NCBI GenBank assembly: GCA_029721515.1
Contig: CM056561.1
Coordinates: forward strand, 14,615,565-14,679,564
Source of the DNA: Synanceia verrucosa
Taxonomy: Eukaryota > Chordata > Actinopteri > Perciformes > Synanceiidae
DNA length: 64,000 bases
Direction: 5' to 3'
The position numbers and the translations under genes were made by a program. A model generated the notes under the pieces. The model ran no database searches. It saw only the letters and a program-made list of their open reading frames with translations, and was not told the DNA's origin. Positions 41,822 to 54,066 of this stretch are shown here, piece by piece. Every line of letters starts with the position of its first letter. Position 1 is the first letter of the stretch.

Positions 41822-43305
41822 GAGGAAGTCCCCCAGCAGACCTATAGCAGCATAACTAAGGATTGATCCAAGGCAGCCCAAGTCAGCCTTGGATCAGTCC
41901 TAACTATAAGCACTATCAAAAAGGAAAGTCTTACGCCTACTCTTGAATAAGGGGATGGTGTCTGCCTCCCAGACTGAAAGAGGGAGTTGGTTCCACAGAA
42001 GAGGAGCTTGATAACTGAAAGCTCAGAAATATGTTCTCTTTTCCTGGTTCTGGTCAGAACACGTGCTGCAGCATTCTGGACCAGCTGGAGAGTCTTGATA
42101 GACTTGTTAGGGCAGCCTGATAATAAGGAATTGCAATAGTCCAGCCTAGAAGTTACAAATGCATGGAATAATTTTTCTGCATCGTTTTGAGAGAGAATAT
42201 ACCTGATTTTTGCAATGTTACGCAGATGGAAAAAAAGCAGTTCTAGCTGTTTGTTTCATGTGAACGTTGAAGGACATATCTTGGTCAAAAATTACCCGTA
42301 GATTCCTAACAGTGGTGCTCGAGGCTGGTGCAAAGCCATCTAGAGTAAATAAGTCATTAGATTTTCAGGGGCAATTAGAATAACTTCAGTTTTGTCTGAA
42401 TTTAACAACAAGAAATTGTCCATCATCCAAGTTTTTATATCCTTAAGACATGTTTGGAGGTTAGCTTACTGGCTGGATTCATCTGCATAACAGTGAAAGT
42501 TTATGGAGTGTTTTCTGATAACATTAACTAAAGGAAGCATATATAAAGTGGATAGAATTGGCCCAAGCACAGAACCTTGAGGAACTCCATAACTGATTTT
42601 GGAGTGCATGGAGGACTCATCATTAACGTGAACAAACTGTGATCGATCTGATAAATAGGACTTAATCCAGTTTAAAGCAGTTCCTCTAATGCCAATTAAA
42701 TGTTCTCATCTCTGCAAGAGGATATGGTGGTCAATAGTATCAAAAGTAGCGCTAAGATCTGACAAGACAAGTACTGAGACAAGTCCGCTGTTTAACGCAA
42801 TTAGCAGGTTATTAGTAATTTTCACCAGAGCAGTCTCGGAGCTATGATATTTTCTAAATCCTGACCGAAAAACCTCAAATAGATTATTGTTCTGGAAGTC
42901 ACACAGCTGACTGCACACTGCTTTCTCAAGGATCTTAGAGAGAAAAAGAACGTTGGATATTGGATACAGCTTTCTGTGCTTTGCTAGCTTCTTTTTTAGA
43001 GGAGCAACAGAGTCTAGACATGCTCGCAGAGAGTCTGCAGCACTATCTACCAAATTATCAATTTGAGTAGGACTGAAGACTCAGCCCCCAAGTATATCAA
43101 GGTTAGGCATTGAATTAAAAGCTAATGGAATTATATGCTTAAACTTGGCTACAGCACTATCAGATAAAGATCTAGTGTACACGGATTTACCTGATGGTGT
43201 GTAGTCTAGAAGTAAAAATTCAAAGGTTAACAAGTAATGGTCTGATAGGAAGGAATTCTGCTGGTGGACTGATAAATGTTCCACTTCAATGCGTATTTCA
43301 AGCTG
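41822..43305 (-). pseudogene. L2-type LINE fragment (endonuclease end and RT)
   Basis: Minus strand, from 43284: LSDHYLLTFEF (SDH end of the endonuclease, but without its start). Then VDSAADSLRACLDSVAPLKKK at about 43053, an RT region with ISNVLFLSKILEKAVCSQL and the palm blocks YGVPQGSVLGPI (near 42590) and NFHCYADESS (near 42490). In the last, the second catalytic Asp is Glu. The C-terminal part SLLSGC, LVQNAAARVL and TRTRKREHI runs down to 41990. It has several frame changes. The 3' end enters the assembly gap. It is a different subfamily from the L2 at 1-2352. Confidence 0.8.
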
Positions 43306-43306
43306 C

Positions 43307-43692
43307 TCAGTATTTCCACTTGTAGCTCCCAGATGAACAGGGAGGCTGATGAGGTCTCCTGTCCTTCCTCATGTCCATTATCATCTCCTTCATCCTGAAA
43401 GTGTTGAAGGTGAGGTTATTGTCCTCACACCATGACACCAGACTGGCTACCTCCCTCCTGGAGGCGCATTTATCCCCACCAGTGATCCATCCTATCACTG
43501 TGGTATCATCTGCAAACTTAAAAGGATGTTGTCCTTGTGAGAGGCTATACAGTCGTAGGTCAACAGGGTGTAGAGTGTGGGGCAGATGACGTACTCCTGT
43601 GGAGTACAGTCACGATGCTGGCAGGAGTCCAGTTACCAATCCTGATAGACTGAGGCTGGCCAGTCAGAAAATCCAGGAGCCAGTTACAAAAG
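43307..43692 (-). pseudogene. Rex1-type RT fragment
   Basis: About 385 bp only. The minus strand reads FADDTTVIGWITGGD-like sequence near 43510 and SLVSWCEDNNLTFN and KEMIMDMRKD in the next part, the Rex1/CR1 block after the palm. It abuts the L2 fragment on one side and the hAT element on the other. Confidence 0.7.
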
Positions 43693-43700
43693 GTGTGGTG
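43693..43700. repeat. hAT target-site duplication, left
   Basis: GTGTGGTG, matching GTGGGGTG at 44424-44431 at 7 of 8 positions. Confidence 0.75.
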
Positions 43701-44423
43701 CAGTGTTGTGCCAGTTCATATTTAAAAAGAAGTAGCTCAAAATTCAGTTAATACATATAAAAACAAACTATAAAGCTGTTTCACTTTTTTTTTTTAAAAA
43801 AGAACTAAGTTCACAGTCCTAAAAATGAACTAGTTTAGGTTTGTTACATTTTTTTTCAATCAGACACTATGTCACTCAATAGAACCTCTTCTTAACCATT
43901 CATCACTAGCTGTAAATCACTACCACTCCAAAACTAATCCAATTATCGTATCAATAAAGAATCAGAGTCACCGTATAGCTCAGCGGTACCATGCTGGCTC
44001 GGTGCCAGCACCTGACCAGCTCTGTTAACCTTTCAAGTCAGTTGAGAACCAACTCTCATTTACAATGACTTGGACACCAGGCTCCGGGCGCCGGGCTGGC
44101 TCAGAGGGACTGGACTGTTTCCATGCCGTAGGTTCATAAAACTCCACTAAGTGCTCTGCAAAGCTGGTTTCGGCATCAGCCATACTGGACTGTCACTGTG
44201 ACCCTCATAGTGTTTGCCATAAACAGTTTTGTAAAACCTGAAAACCACTTTCTATCGCAAGAGTTTTCAAATGAAGGTGAACAGTGCTTGCCGTTCATTC
44301 TTGCCAGAGTGAACGCCGTTCACGTTCATGATTTGAAACCTGAGCTGTTCAGTTCACCGTTCACCAAAAATATGAATGCATTCAGTGAATGCCATTCATT
44401 GAACATGTTCATGCACAACACTG
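43701..44423. mobile_element. Non-autonomous hAT element (723 bp)
   Basis: Perfect 11-bp inverted ends CAGTGTTGTGC (43701-43711) and GCACAACACTG (44413-44423), flanked by an 8-bp target duplication with one mismatch. Subterminal regions have repeated GTTCA/TGAAC words (AGTTCATATTT, TGAACTAG; GTTCACGTTCATG, TGAACATGTTC), likely transposase binding sites. No transposase. A tRNA-like TAGCTCAGCGGTACCATGC stretch near 43975 lacks a box B. Confidence 0.85.
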
Positions 44424-44431
44424 GTGGGGTG
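44424..44431. repeat. hAT target-site duplication, right
   Basis: GTGGGGTG; see 43693-43700. Confidence 0.75.
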
Positions 44432-45428
44432 CGCAACAGTTGTGCACCTTTATTTATTGTTTACTTTATTCGAAAGGGCCTATAATAGGCATTCTTTTGT
44501 TACAAATAAAAACAAACTTTAATTTGTGCGAAGTGCATCGCTATCATTTCATTACATTCATTGTGCATTTCTCCTCTCCTCTGCAACGGCCGGACTTTCC
44601 TCTCGCTCCCTCTCACAACCAACACTGGCACAGACACGTCACCACACTCAGAGAGCAGTGCAAAAAAAGTTAAAAGCAGTTTCAGAACATTTAAGAATGT
44701 AGCAATCATGTTCTCAGATGTCACAAGGCACAGGGGGACATGTCCGATGAGATTTATCCATCACCGAACTTTCCCAGCAAAGGCGACAAACATTGCCGGT
44801 ATAACAGAGGATTTACTGCAGCAGTATGGTACGTTCAAATGTACACAAATGTTGGAATGTCCAAGTCAGAATTTACATCACAATGAAGATGGAAATCAGA
44901 TTAATCTCACCAACCAGACATAGAATTCATGCTATCTGCTACTGACGCAAACAGTAGCTACATGGGTTGTACGTCTGTAAGACTGGAAGAGCTGGGAGCA
45001 CCAAACTTTGAGGTTATGTTAATTAGAGCTCCAAGTTCCAACTTCCAGTGAACACACCATAAGGCAAACTCCAGTGTCCTAAAGAGGAATTGGTAGCAGC
45101 CTGTGCCTGTTGATCATCATCAGACCATTTGTCTACCATGATAAAGCCCAAATTGCACACAATATCTTGTTGAGTTTAAATAATAATAAATTAACAACAA
45201 TATAATAATAAATATTGATGATGAACATTATTAAAAGCCAAATTACACAAAATAACCCTGTTCAAAAATCCCATCTATGCCGCTGCCCCAAACATTACAT
45301 AAGTCAATGGAACACTCACAAGATGTCACCAAAATCACTTTGTCTCTTTAAAATCTTTCACAAAACGATGTAAGTGTATCGAATTGAATATCGTGATATA
45401 TATTGTATCGTGAGCTGAATATCGTGTA
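44432..45428. other. Unassigned DNA
   Basis: An open frame 44561-44923 (120 codons) has no recognised domain. 45180-45240 is (AAT)-rich. 45370-45450 has repeated TATCGTG/CGTGATAT words. Confidence 0.35.
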
Positions 45429-46180
45429 TTGTGTCGTATCACGAGATTAGTGTATCACTACAGCCCTATTGTATGGGATGACCATGTTGAACGCAAAGCA
45501 GGAGGAGGAGATGTTGGAGTTGGTTTTCCAGATGGTGAAGGAATAATGGAGGACAATTATCGACCAGTTAGTCTGACATCTATGGTTTGTAAGATAATAG
45601 AAATTAAAATCAATCAGAAAAAAATCAATCAGAAATTATATAGTACATCATATGAAGACCAGTGGGCTTTTTAGTAATAGGCAGTATGGATTTATTTCTG
45701 TGAGATGACCATCACTTCAGCTTCTTACGGCTCTGGAGAAGTGGACAAAAAAGGGGAGTTCAGAGAAGGGTAACCAAACTAGTCCCAGGGCTGAAAGAGA
45801 TGCCATATGAAGAAAGGTTAAGATACTCTTGTTTATAGGAGATATAGAGGGGATATGATCGAGCTGTATAAACTTATCCACAAGATCCACAAGAAGATAT
45901 GATCCCACGGTGAGGCCTGTTGTCAGACAATAGATACGAGCTGAGAGAGAACTCTTTAAAATTATTTCCGAAACCCTGTTCTTCCAAGAAACGTAAAACC
46001 TTTTTCACACTTAAGGCAGTAAGAATATGGAATGAACTTCCAGAGAATGTAGTGCAAGCTCCATCAATGAATTCTTTTAAAAACAGACTGATAAATTTTC
46101 GTCAAACAAGGACGTTTTATATAATTATAGAGCAAGGTTGTGACTTCTTGTTTGATTTTGTTTTATTTTTGAAGTAACAT
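45429..46180 (+). pseudogene. CR1/jockey-like LINE RT relic
   Basis: Frames near 45545-45600 read NYRPVSLTSMVCKIIE (RT block 2). 45920-46140 reads ELRENSLKLF, KKRKTFFTLKAVRIWNELPE and NSFKNRL, the typical extreme C-terminus of these LINE proteins. The palm with the catalytic Asp pair is deleted: only a decayed stretch from 45680 to 45910 joins the two ends. So the copy is internally deleted and dead. Confidence 0.75.
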
Positions 46181-46319
46181 GAGAATTATTTGGATTATTT
46201 TTGTGATGTGAGTAATATATTCATATGTATAATTGTTTTGTTTTCTTTGGTATTACAGTATAATTCTGAGTCTAAAAAGTTGTATAACTTTGCACAATCC
46301 TGCGGCCCACTTCGAAATT
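46181..46319. other. LINE-adjacent AT-rich DNA
   Basis: Possibly the LINE 3' UTR; no motif. Confidence 0.3.
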
Positions 46320-47895
46320 CAATATTTTAGGGTGGTCGCACACGGTGCATGCGAAATGGCTGAAAAGCGCCCCCTACAAAGTGCAAGTCGCCGACTGTCG
46401 TACCTCAACGGAAATTGCTACAGATGTTAAGCATACCCAGGTGAACAAAATTTCCTCTTGGCAAGAAGCTGAAATTCCAACAGGAAGTTGGCCATTTTGA
46501 ATTTTTATTTTCCAATGAAAACAAACTCGTCCTAGGGATTTAGTGTGATCGACTTCAAATTTGTTACAGGTCATCTCCAGACCTAGCTGATCTAAAGTTG
46601 TGCTCTGCATGTAATTAGGTCAAAGGGTGTGGCTGCTAGTGTTCGGTAAACTTTGGCAATTTTGTCGTATTCGAACGACTCTCACATTCACATATTCGAT
46701 CCTAGCAGCTTCAAATTTTCTGAGCGTGATGGGGGCTCAGCCCTGAACATTCCGATGTGTTAATATCACACTTTACTCATGGTGCCCCTGGCGATAACAG
46801 GAAGTGTCCCGTTCTTATTTTTTACACTATACTGATGCATAGTAGACTCCATCAACTTCATTCTACTTCTAAAACATAAAGAACAAGTTGGTGAAACTAC
46901 GTTATGAACGCCATGAGGCTATGAGTAACAGCACCCGTGTGGTGGCGCTGCGATTTTTGACCATTTGCCAAGAAAATACGTTTGGCTTTTTGACACCTTT
47001 AATAAAGATGTACTGTATCATCATGAAAGTTGATACACAGTTCAAAGCTGGCATCCTCTAACAACTTTTGTGGGCCAACAGGAAGTCCGCCATTTTGAAT
47101 ATTTCATTTTTTAATGAAAACAAACTCGTCCTAGGGATTTCGCCCAATCAACTTGAAACTTGGTACAGATCATCTCTAGACGTAGCTGAGCTAAAGTTGT
47201 GCTCTGCATGTAATTAGGTCAAAGGGCGTGGCTGCTAGGGCTCAATAAACTTTGGTGAATTTGCTGTATAAATTTGAACAACTCTCACATTCACAGACTC
47301 AATACAGCACTTTGGCTACCCCCGTGGTTTTTAAAACGTGCTATATAAATAAAGTTGATTGATTGATTGAAGCAGCTTCAAATTCTCTGAATATTACAGG
47401 GGCTCAGCCCTGAACATTCCAATGTATTAATGTCATGCCTTACTCATGGTGCCCCTGGTGGTAACAGGAAGTGACCAGTTCTTGGCATTTTTGATGGCTT
47501 TAATAAACCGTATCATCATGAAAATTGATACACAGGTCGAGGGTGGCGACCTCTAACATCTGATGTGGGGCAAAATGGCTCCATAGCGCCCCCTTGAAAT
47601 TTTCAAAAACCCCTCTCCATAGGGGTTTTTATGTAGTTGGAACACACGCGTAATTTGACTAGACACACAAAAAACTCTGATTGTCTATTCCAAACAGGAA
47701 GTTGACCAGTTTGTTTCGACTGTTCATTTTGGCGTGATTTCCACATTGAACCATCAAATGGCCATAACTCCATAATGGAGTGTTGTTCAAATTGCTTGAC
47801 ATTTATTGCCCCCTGCTCACACCGCCATCCCCATCTGATGCCCAACCATGACGTACTACGAGGGCTCTTCATAACCGCTTGCGGTTTTCTAGTTT
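46320..47895 (+). repeat. About 600-bp tandem repeat of a common fish family
   Basis: AACAGGAAGT(T/C)GCCATTTTGAA-type units start at about 46479 and 47077, with a shortened third at 47693 (periods 598 and 616). Shared blocks: ACAAACTCGTCCTAGGGATT, AAAGTTGTGCTCTGCATGTA, AGGTCAAAGGG(T/C)GTGGCTG, CTCATGGTGCCCCTGG. It ends CATAACCGCTTGCGGTTTTC. Family recognised as a widespread fish repeat; class unknown to me. Confidence 0.8.
47303..47371 (+). mobile_element. LINE 3'-end fragment with (TTGA)n tail
   Basis: CAGCACTTTGGCTACC, AAAACGTGCTATATAAATAA and AGTTGATTGATTGATTGA interrupt the second ~600-bp unit; the first unit lacks them. A 5'-truncated insertion of about 65 bp. Confidence 0.7.
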
Positions 47896-49385
47896 CTAGA
47901 TTAGTTTAATCAATTTTGCTCTTCATTCCCCTTGACATATTCTCACTATACAGTTTCATACATATGAACATATCATATGGAGTGTTCTCCATTGTTGTGA
48001 CTCTGTTCATATTACATTTATTGCATGTCCCTTGACCTTTGGCCACCACAATCTAAACAGTTTCCCATTGAGTCTTGTACCAAATTTGAATCATACAGCT
48101 TTCCAGCATTCACACATACGTGTATTCAAATTTCCACCCACATAGTCACAGTAACAAAAGTCAATGACACACACTTACACTCAGCTTGCCAGCTGGGTGA
48201 GTTACATCACAAGTTTTACACTCTCTCACAAAACTTGGATTATGACTTCAACACTACACTGTCAGCACATTTCTGTATAGCAGAAGATGACAGGACAGCC
48301 AGAGGGCTGTCAGCTGCTTCATTAAGGATCTCCGCATATCCAATTAAACAGTTATGAGTGTTTGGTTAAGGGACAGAAAACTTGAGAGAAAAAGAGGACC
48401 ATAAAATGGGGGAAAGGAAGTGAAGGTCAGATAATTTGTGGATGCAGAGAGCAATGAAAGAGAAGGTGAAAAGGATAAAGTTACAAGTACAGTAAATAAA
48501 AGAATCCAATATTGAATTGTTTGGACCTGAAATCAATCAAAGCCTAGGTGATAAGATTACCTGTGTGATCACACGTTGTTTAATTTGTAGGCAATACTTC
48601 AGTAATTGATCTCAACCATGACAGCAAGTTTAATAGTTTTCATTCAGCTTGAATATCTTACCACAGCACTGTTCTCAATGACCATTTTAGAGCTGGCCGA
48701 CAGAGCCGGTTGGCCCATTAGGAAATATAGGCTAAATGCTCTGGGCACCATGGTCTCCAGAGGGCGCCACATGAGGAAAAAAATTCACCCTCTTAAAATG
48801 GAAAAGCTCACAGATTCAAATGCAAAGCAATATCCAATATATATATACACTACAGAGAGACCATCACATTAGCTGATTTTAGGACCATTGATATTGCAGT
48901 TTTCCCATTTAATTTTGGCAAGAACAGCGTTTTTGGTCAGTGTGAGATCTCTGCAAGTACTACACTACCCACATTTCTCAGATTACGGTCCCCAACGCAA
49001 GGCACGTTACGTAACTGTCATCCATTCATTTCAGTATTAATTCAGACTTTTTAAAATGCCGAACAAAGGCTGACACTAATGCATTTATAAAATATCACTA
49101 ATAAATGAACGTGCTGGTGTTTTTTGATATATCGTTCATTAGGATGTGTGTATCTATGTAAACATAGTTTTTTTCTGTAGAAAAATGAGCAGATAAGTGT
49201 TTTCTGAACCCTGAATTTCACAAACCTAATCCTATCCAGAAGGAACAATAAAAAAACAACAAATTGCAGGGAGGCTCCATACACAATGTATTGTTGTTTC
49301 ATTTGTAGACCATATGATTTTTACTTTGTTTGAAAATGTCATTCAAAATATTTTAAGCTCAATATGTATTTTCAAATTGTGATTT
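47896..49385. other. Unassigned DNA
   Basis: No gene recognised. Open frames 48025-48357 and 48606-48872 have no motif. Confidence 0.4.
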
Positions 49386-49777
49386 CAAGATGGTGCCGTG
49401 CTAGATGGCAGCCTGTGGCAGCAGTGTGTCTTTAACAAATGTTTTTTTGTTAGTTTTTCCTTTTTTGTATTCTTTTGTCCGTAACTATTATGACAATGGC
49501 TGGACTAAGTTTTTCTGCTTTTCTTTGTGTTCTTCTGTTACTTTTACTACTCTTTGTAACGGAGAACTTCGCCGCTATGAGTGGAGGCATTGTTTACATG
49601 CGTGACCAGCTGATCGCGCTGTGTAAGCTCGTGCTGCTGTAGAGAGACAGACCCGTGATCCCAGAGGAGTTACGGAGTAGATGCCAGGGTTGCAGATCTG
49701 GATTTAAACGGAGGGAGAAAAGAAGGAAACATAAACCAGCGCTCCCGGCGATCATAATGGGAAAAATGGGAGCTCAC

Positions 49778-51890
49778 GGTGCTTGTGAAGACCCAGCGGG
49801 AATACCGGGAGTGTAGCATGATGTGCTTCACTGAGACATGGCTACAACCGCTCATCCCGGACAACAATGTCAGGGTCCCAGGCTTCAGTTTGGAAGAGCG
49901 CCTCTGTACCCCGGACACTGAACTGCTTGCGCTGGGAATGTGCCCATATTATCTACCGAGGGAGTTTACGTCCACCAGTGTACATCCCCCCCATCAGGTG
50001 ATGGGGGGATGATGCAGCGGTGGCCTGTGACGTCATCAGCTCCACCACAGCCAAACTCTGGACTGAACAGCCGGATACATTTATGGTGATTACAGGAGAT
50101 TTCAACCATGCCTCACTCAACAATACCCTGAATAACTTCCACCAGTATGTCGACTGCCCCACCAGAGACAACAATACATTGGACTTCCAGTATGCAAATG
50201 CCATTGATACATATGATGTCTCTGCCCTCCCCCCACTCAGCAGATCAGACCACAACTTGGTGAAGTTGACGCCAAAGTATGTCCCTCTTGTGAGGAGGCA
50301 GCCTGTTCACACCAGGACGGTGAGGAAGTGGACGCAGGAAGCTGCTGATGCACTTCAAGACTGCTTCGAGTCAACAAACTGGGATGTTCTCTGTGATCCA
50401 TCTGGGGATGACATAGAAGACATGACCGACTACATCACAGAATACATCAGATTCTGTGAGGACACCACCATACCAGCATGGACTGTTCACTGCTTCCCCA
50501 ACAAAAAACCCTGGATCACCAGAGACCTGAGAGCTCTTCTGAACAAGAAGAAGAAGACTTTCAGGTAAGGAAACAGAGATGAGCAGAGGATGGTGCAGCA
50601 TGAACTCAGAGAGGAGCTGAGGACATGCAAAGACACCTACAGGAAGAACCTGGAGGCTAAACTGGACCAGAACAGTGTGAGGGATGTGTGGATGGGGAAG
50701 AAGAACATCACCGGGATGAAGGGGAAAGACAGGCAGACATCAGGGAACCTAGACAGAGCAAACCAGCTCAACCTGTTTTTCAGCAGGTTTAGCTCACCTG
50801 TCGTTCCCCCGTTGTCACCTCCAGTCCCCCCCACACTCACACCTTCCCAAATGGTTTGGCCCCATCCACCCCTTTCTGCTGTGAAGCACCATTCTACCTG
50901 CCCCCCTCCTCCTCCACAGATAACATCTGCACCAGCCCTCACCTAACTCTGACTACAGGCCAGGTGAAGAGACAGCTGGAAAGACTGAATCAGCACAAGG
51001 CTGCAGACCCTGGTGGCATCACCCCTAGGATCCTGAAGACCTGTGCCAGCCAGCTGTCTCCTGTGCTGAGACACCTTTACAACCTGAGCCTGAGTCAGGA
51101 GAAGGTCGTCCCAGTCCTGTGGATGTCATCCTGCCTGGTTCCAGTACCCAAGAATTCGAGGCCCTCTGATCCAACAGACTACAGAAAAGTCGCTCTCACA
51201 TCCCATGTGACCAAGGTCCTCGAGAGACTGGTCCTAGCCCAGCTGAGGCCACAGGTGAGGATGTTTCTAGATGCTTTACAATTTGCCTGTCAGCCCCATT
51301 TAGGAGTTGATGACGCTGTTATCTACCTGCTGCAGCGAGCTCATATGCATCTGGATGGTGGAGGAGACACTGTGAGGCTCACTTTCTTTGATTTCTCCGG
51401 TGCCTTTAACCACATCCAGCCTCTGCTGCTGGGTGAGAAGCTGCAGGTGATGGGTGTCAACGGCTCAATGATCTCCTGGATTATTGACTACCTGACCGGT
51501 AGGCCACAGTTTGTCCGTCTGGGCAGTGTTCTGTCTGATGTGGTGGTCAGTGATATAGGGGCTCCACAGGGGACTGTGCTCTCTCCTTTCCCCTTCACCT
51601 TATACACCACTGACTTTCAATACAACACTGAGTCATGTCATCTTGAAAAGTTTTTTGATGACTCAGCTGTTGTTGGGTGTATAAGAGATGGAGAGAAGGG
51701 TGAGTACAGGGCACTTATAGACAACTTTGTGGAGTGGACTGAGCTGAATCACCTGAGGCTGAACGTCAACAAGACCAGAGAGATGGTGATCAACTTCAGG
51801 AGGAAGAGGACACCTTCACAGCTGCTACAGATCAGAGGGGAGGTGGTAGAGGACTACACTCAAAAAGCTGCTCTCTATCAGGGCCAATGA
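49778..51890 (+). pseudogene. Rex1 endonuclease and reverse transcriptase
   Basis: 49815-49900 reads MMCFTETWLQ (Glu block). 50020-50568 holds VITGDFNHAS, NTLDFQYANA and LSRSDHNLV (SDH). In between, near 49990-50010, part of the endonuclease is missing. The frame changes at 50568 and again before 50856. The RT frame 50856-51890 has WMSSCLVPVPK, LTFFDFSGAFNHI, GAPQGTVLSPFPFTLY and EKFFDDSAVVGC (catalytic D-D, with F in place of the usual A) and NHLRLNVNKTREMVINF. It then ends abruptly at 51890, without the Rex1 C-terminal third, through a deletion. Confidence 0.85.
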
Positions 51891-52040
51891 GGATCATCCT
51901 CTCCACCTCACACTCGACAGACAGCGGAGCAGTTTTCGAACAGACTGTTGCAGCTCCACTGTCGAAGGCACAGATACAGGAAGTCATTCCTGCCGCACGC
52001 CATCACACTTGACAATAAGACGTTATCCTGATGCTACATC

Positions 52041-52330
52041 ATAACACACTGTTCATCCTCAGTTCACTGCACTGTTCATTTGCACTATTTATAGTAAAAT
52101 TGTCATAACATATCATTCTGTTCATCTTGGTTCACTGCACCTTACTGTTTGTTTATTTATTTGCAATATTTATAGACTGTTTATTTGCACGCTTAATAGA
52201 CTTAAATATGCCATATCATAACACACTGTTCATATTCATTGCACTATAACTTACTATTTATTTGCACTACTTCTGATCGTAACTGTTACATCATTACCTA
52301 CTGTTCATCTTTATTTCACTGAATCTGTTT
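52041..52330 (+). repeat. Imperfect repeats in Rex1 3' UTR
   Basis: CATAACACACTGTTCAT, TTCACTGCAC and TTTGCAC(T)ATTTATAG-type words recur about four times with a 75-110 bp period. Confidence 0.6.
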
Positions 52331-52548
52331 GTTGATTTGCACAATGACTATCAAAATTAGCCATAATATTTTACAGCATATACATTTTTATGCTTTTAAT
52401 ACTGCGCTTCTGTATATGGTTAAAATTGTAAATAGTAATAATTTTTCTGTTCTTTATATTGCTGTTTTGTACTGTGATTGCATTTCTTGCTGCTGCTACA
52501 AAGTAATTTCCCAGGTTGGGATCAATAAAGTATTTCTATTCTATTCAG

Positions 52549-53479
52549 GGAGAATGTACTCTGGGTCAGATATGAAATTAAGTTTTGTTAAAGTGGGAAA
52601 ATCATGTTTTTCCAAATTATATTTTCTAAATTCTAAGTGATGCTACCCCCCCAAAATAGTTAACCCCATATCTGTAACATGTTTGGTTGCTGCACTGCAA
52701 GCTTTCTAAAAAACGTCTCAATATCAGGGTTCAAAGGCCACCCTGGGGTGCAGCTACCACCCCTATCTTTAATTCTGACATACATTATACACAAGGCTGA
52801 GACGTTTCCAACAATGTCTTTACTTTGTTCTAAGTTTGATTTTCATCAGACTTCATGACAAGGCCCTTTCAGGTATGTGTTCTCAGACCCTATTTGGGGC
52901 CAACATGTGTTATGACATTGATTTACTTCATGCAAAGTCATTCTGAACAATTTGCACCACTGTAAAATCAATTTGTCCCATAAATCACCTCCATCATCTC
53001 CCAAATGTGAGTACACTCTGCACATTTTATCAAATATTTGATTGCATACATGTGTGTATATGTATGTGTACATATCAGCGAGCAACACTCTCTGTGAACT
53101 TGACCTTGGTTTTGTTTGTATTTTCTTTGCTCTCAGATATTTTTGACTGATTAGCTACTATTTCACAATGTGTTCTTAGTTACCTTAATCAACTTTGTTC
53201 AACATTTTGGTCATCTAAAGTGACTTGTTCAGCGTTCTCGTGCACCAAAATGTACAACAAGGAGTCGGCTGTTCAAATTTTCCGGTAAGTGACGTTAGCT
53301 TTTGGGAACCCAGTTTTCAGTAGCCATAATTCGTATCCTAATTAATATAACAGTTACTGTGATTTTTTTCCTGATGATTGTATTTGTTGACTGTTGAATT
53401 TCTCTGTTTGTTCTGATGATTTTATCTGTTGATTTTATCTGTTATTGTGCCCTTTGAGATTAGTTGTCAAATGCAACGT
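52549..53479. other. Unassigned DNA
   Basis: No gene recognised. A TGTGTATATGTATGTG stretch lies at about 53050. Confidence 0.4.
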
Positions 53480-53835
53480 CCATCCATCCATCCATTTTCT
53501 ACCACTTATCCTCATAGGGTCGCGGGGGGGCTGGAGCCTATTCCAGCTGTCAAGTTGGGACAAGTTGCCACCTCATCGCAGGGCACATAGAGCAAGACAA
53601 CCACTCACACTCACATTCGAAGGCAATTTAAATTAGCCAATTAACCTACTCCCCATGCATGTTTTTGGATGGTGGGAGGAAGTCGGACCACCTGGAGAGA
53701 ACTCACGCAGACATGGGGAGAACATGCAAACGCCACACAGAAAGGCCCCCGGCCAGTAATTGAACCTGGGAATTGAACCCAGTTCCTTCTTGCTGTGAGG
53801 GGATAGTGCTAACTACACCACTGCTTTGTTCGCCC
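53480..53835 (-). mobile_element. tRNA-derived SINE, copy 3
   Basis: Starts (CATC)n then TCCATTTTCTACC; ends in the tRNA-like head with TTCTTGCTGTGAGGGGATAG. The box B region is duplicated in tandem (AATTGAACCTGGG, AATTGAACCCAG near 53757-53782). No clear target duplication. Confidence 0.8.
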
Positions 53836-53967
53836 ATTCAATATTTCTTTTAGTCTGCATCAAAGGGGCACAAGTTGTTAATGAACTATTCATAGAATAT
53901 GACAGTAATGCCACATCCATATGTCAAAGGTTTAGTGTTGTGACTTGTGATGATGTCGCTTTCTCTT
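53836..53967. other. Unassigned DNA
   Basis: Nothing recognised. Confidence 0.3.
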
Positions 53968-53970
53968 TTC

Positions 53971-54066
53971 AACTACGAGTCCCATAATTCACTGTGACAA
54001 AACCATCCAATCACCGACGTGCACTGTGTCGCTCGTCATAAAATGAGAACTGTGGGTAGTGTAGTT
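53971..54066. promoter_or_regulatory. Paired ZNF143-like motifs and CCAAT box
   Basis: AACTACGAGTCCCATAATTC (from 53971) and, inverted, ACTGTGGGTAGTGTAGTT (54049-54066) both resemble the ACTACAATTCCC site of ZNF143/Staf. A CCAAT lies at 54007-54011. Such sets occur at TATA-less promoters. No gene has been proven downstream, and a repeat origin is possible. Confidence 0.35.

Larger units (their letters stand above)
49386..52548 (+). mobile_element. Rex1/Babar-type LINE, near complete but deleted
   Basis: Starts near AAGATGGTGCCGTGCTAGATGG, a 5' UTR-like opening. An endonuclease-RT coding region follows to 51890, then a 3' UTR ending GGGATCAATAAAGTATTTC and (TATTC)n at 52548. Frame changes and deletions inactivate it. 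Confidence 0.82.

Noticed and set aside
41222..41881. ORFs across the N gap (also 60520-61146)
   Set aside because: Open only because N codons are read as X.
43966..44040. tRNA gene in the hAT element
   Set aside because: A box A-like word is present but no box B and no cloverleaf.
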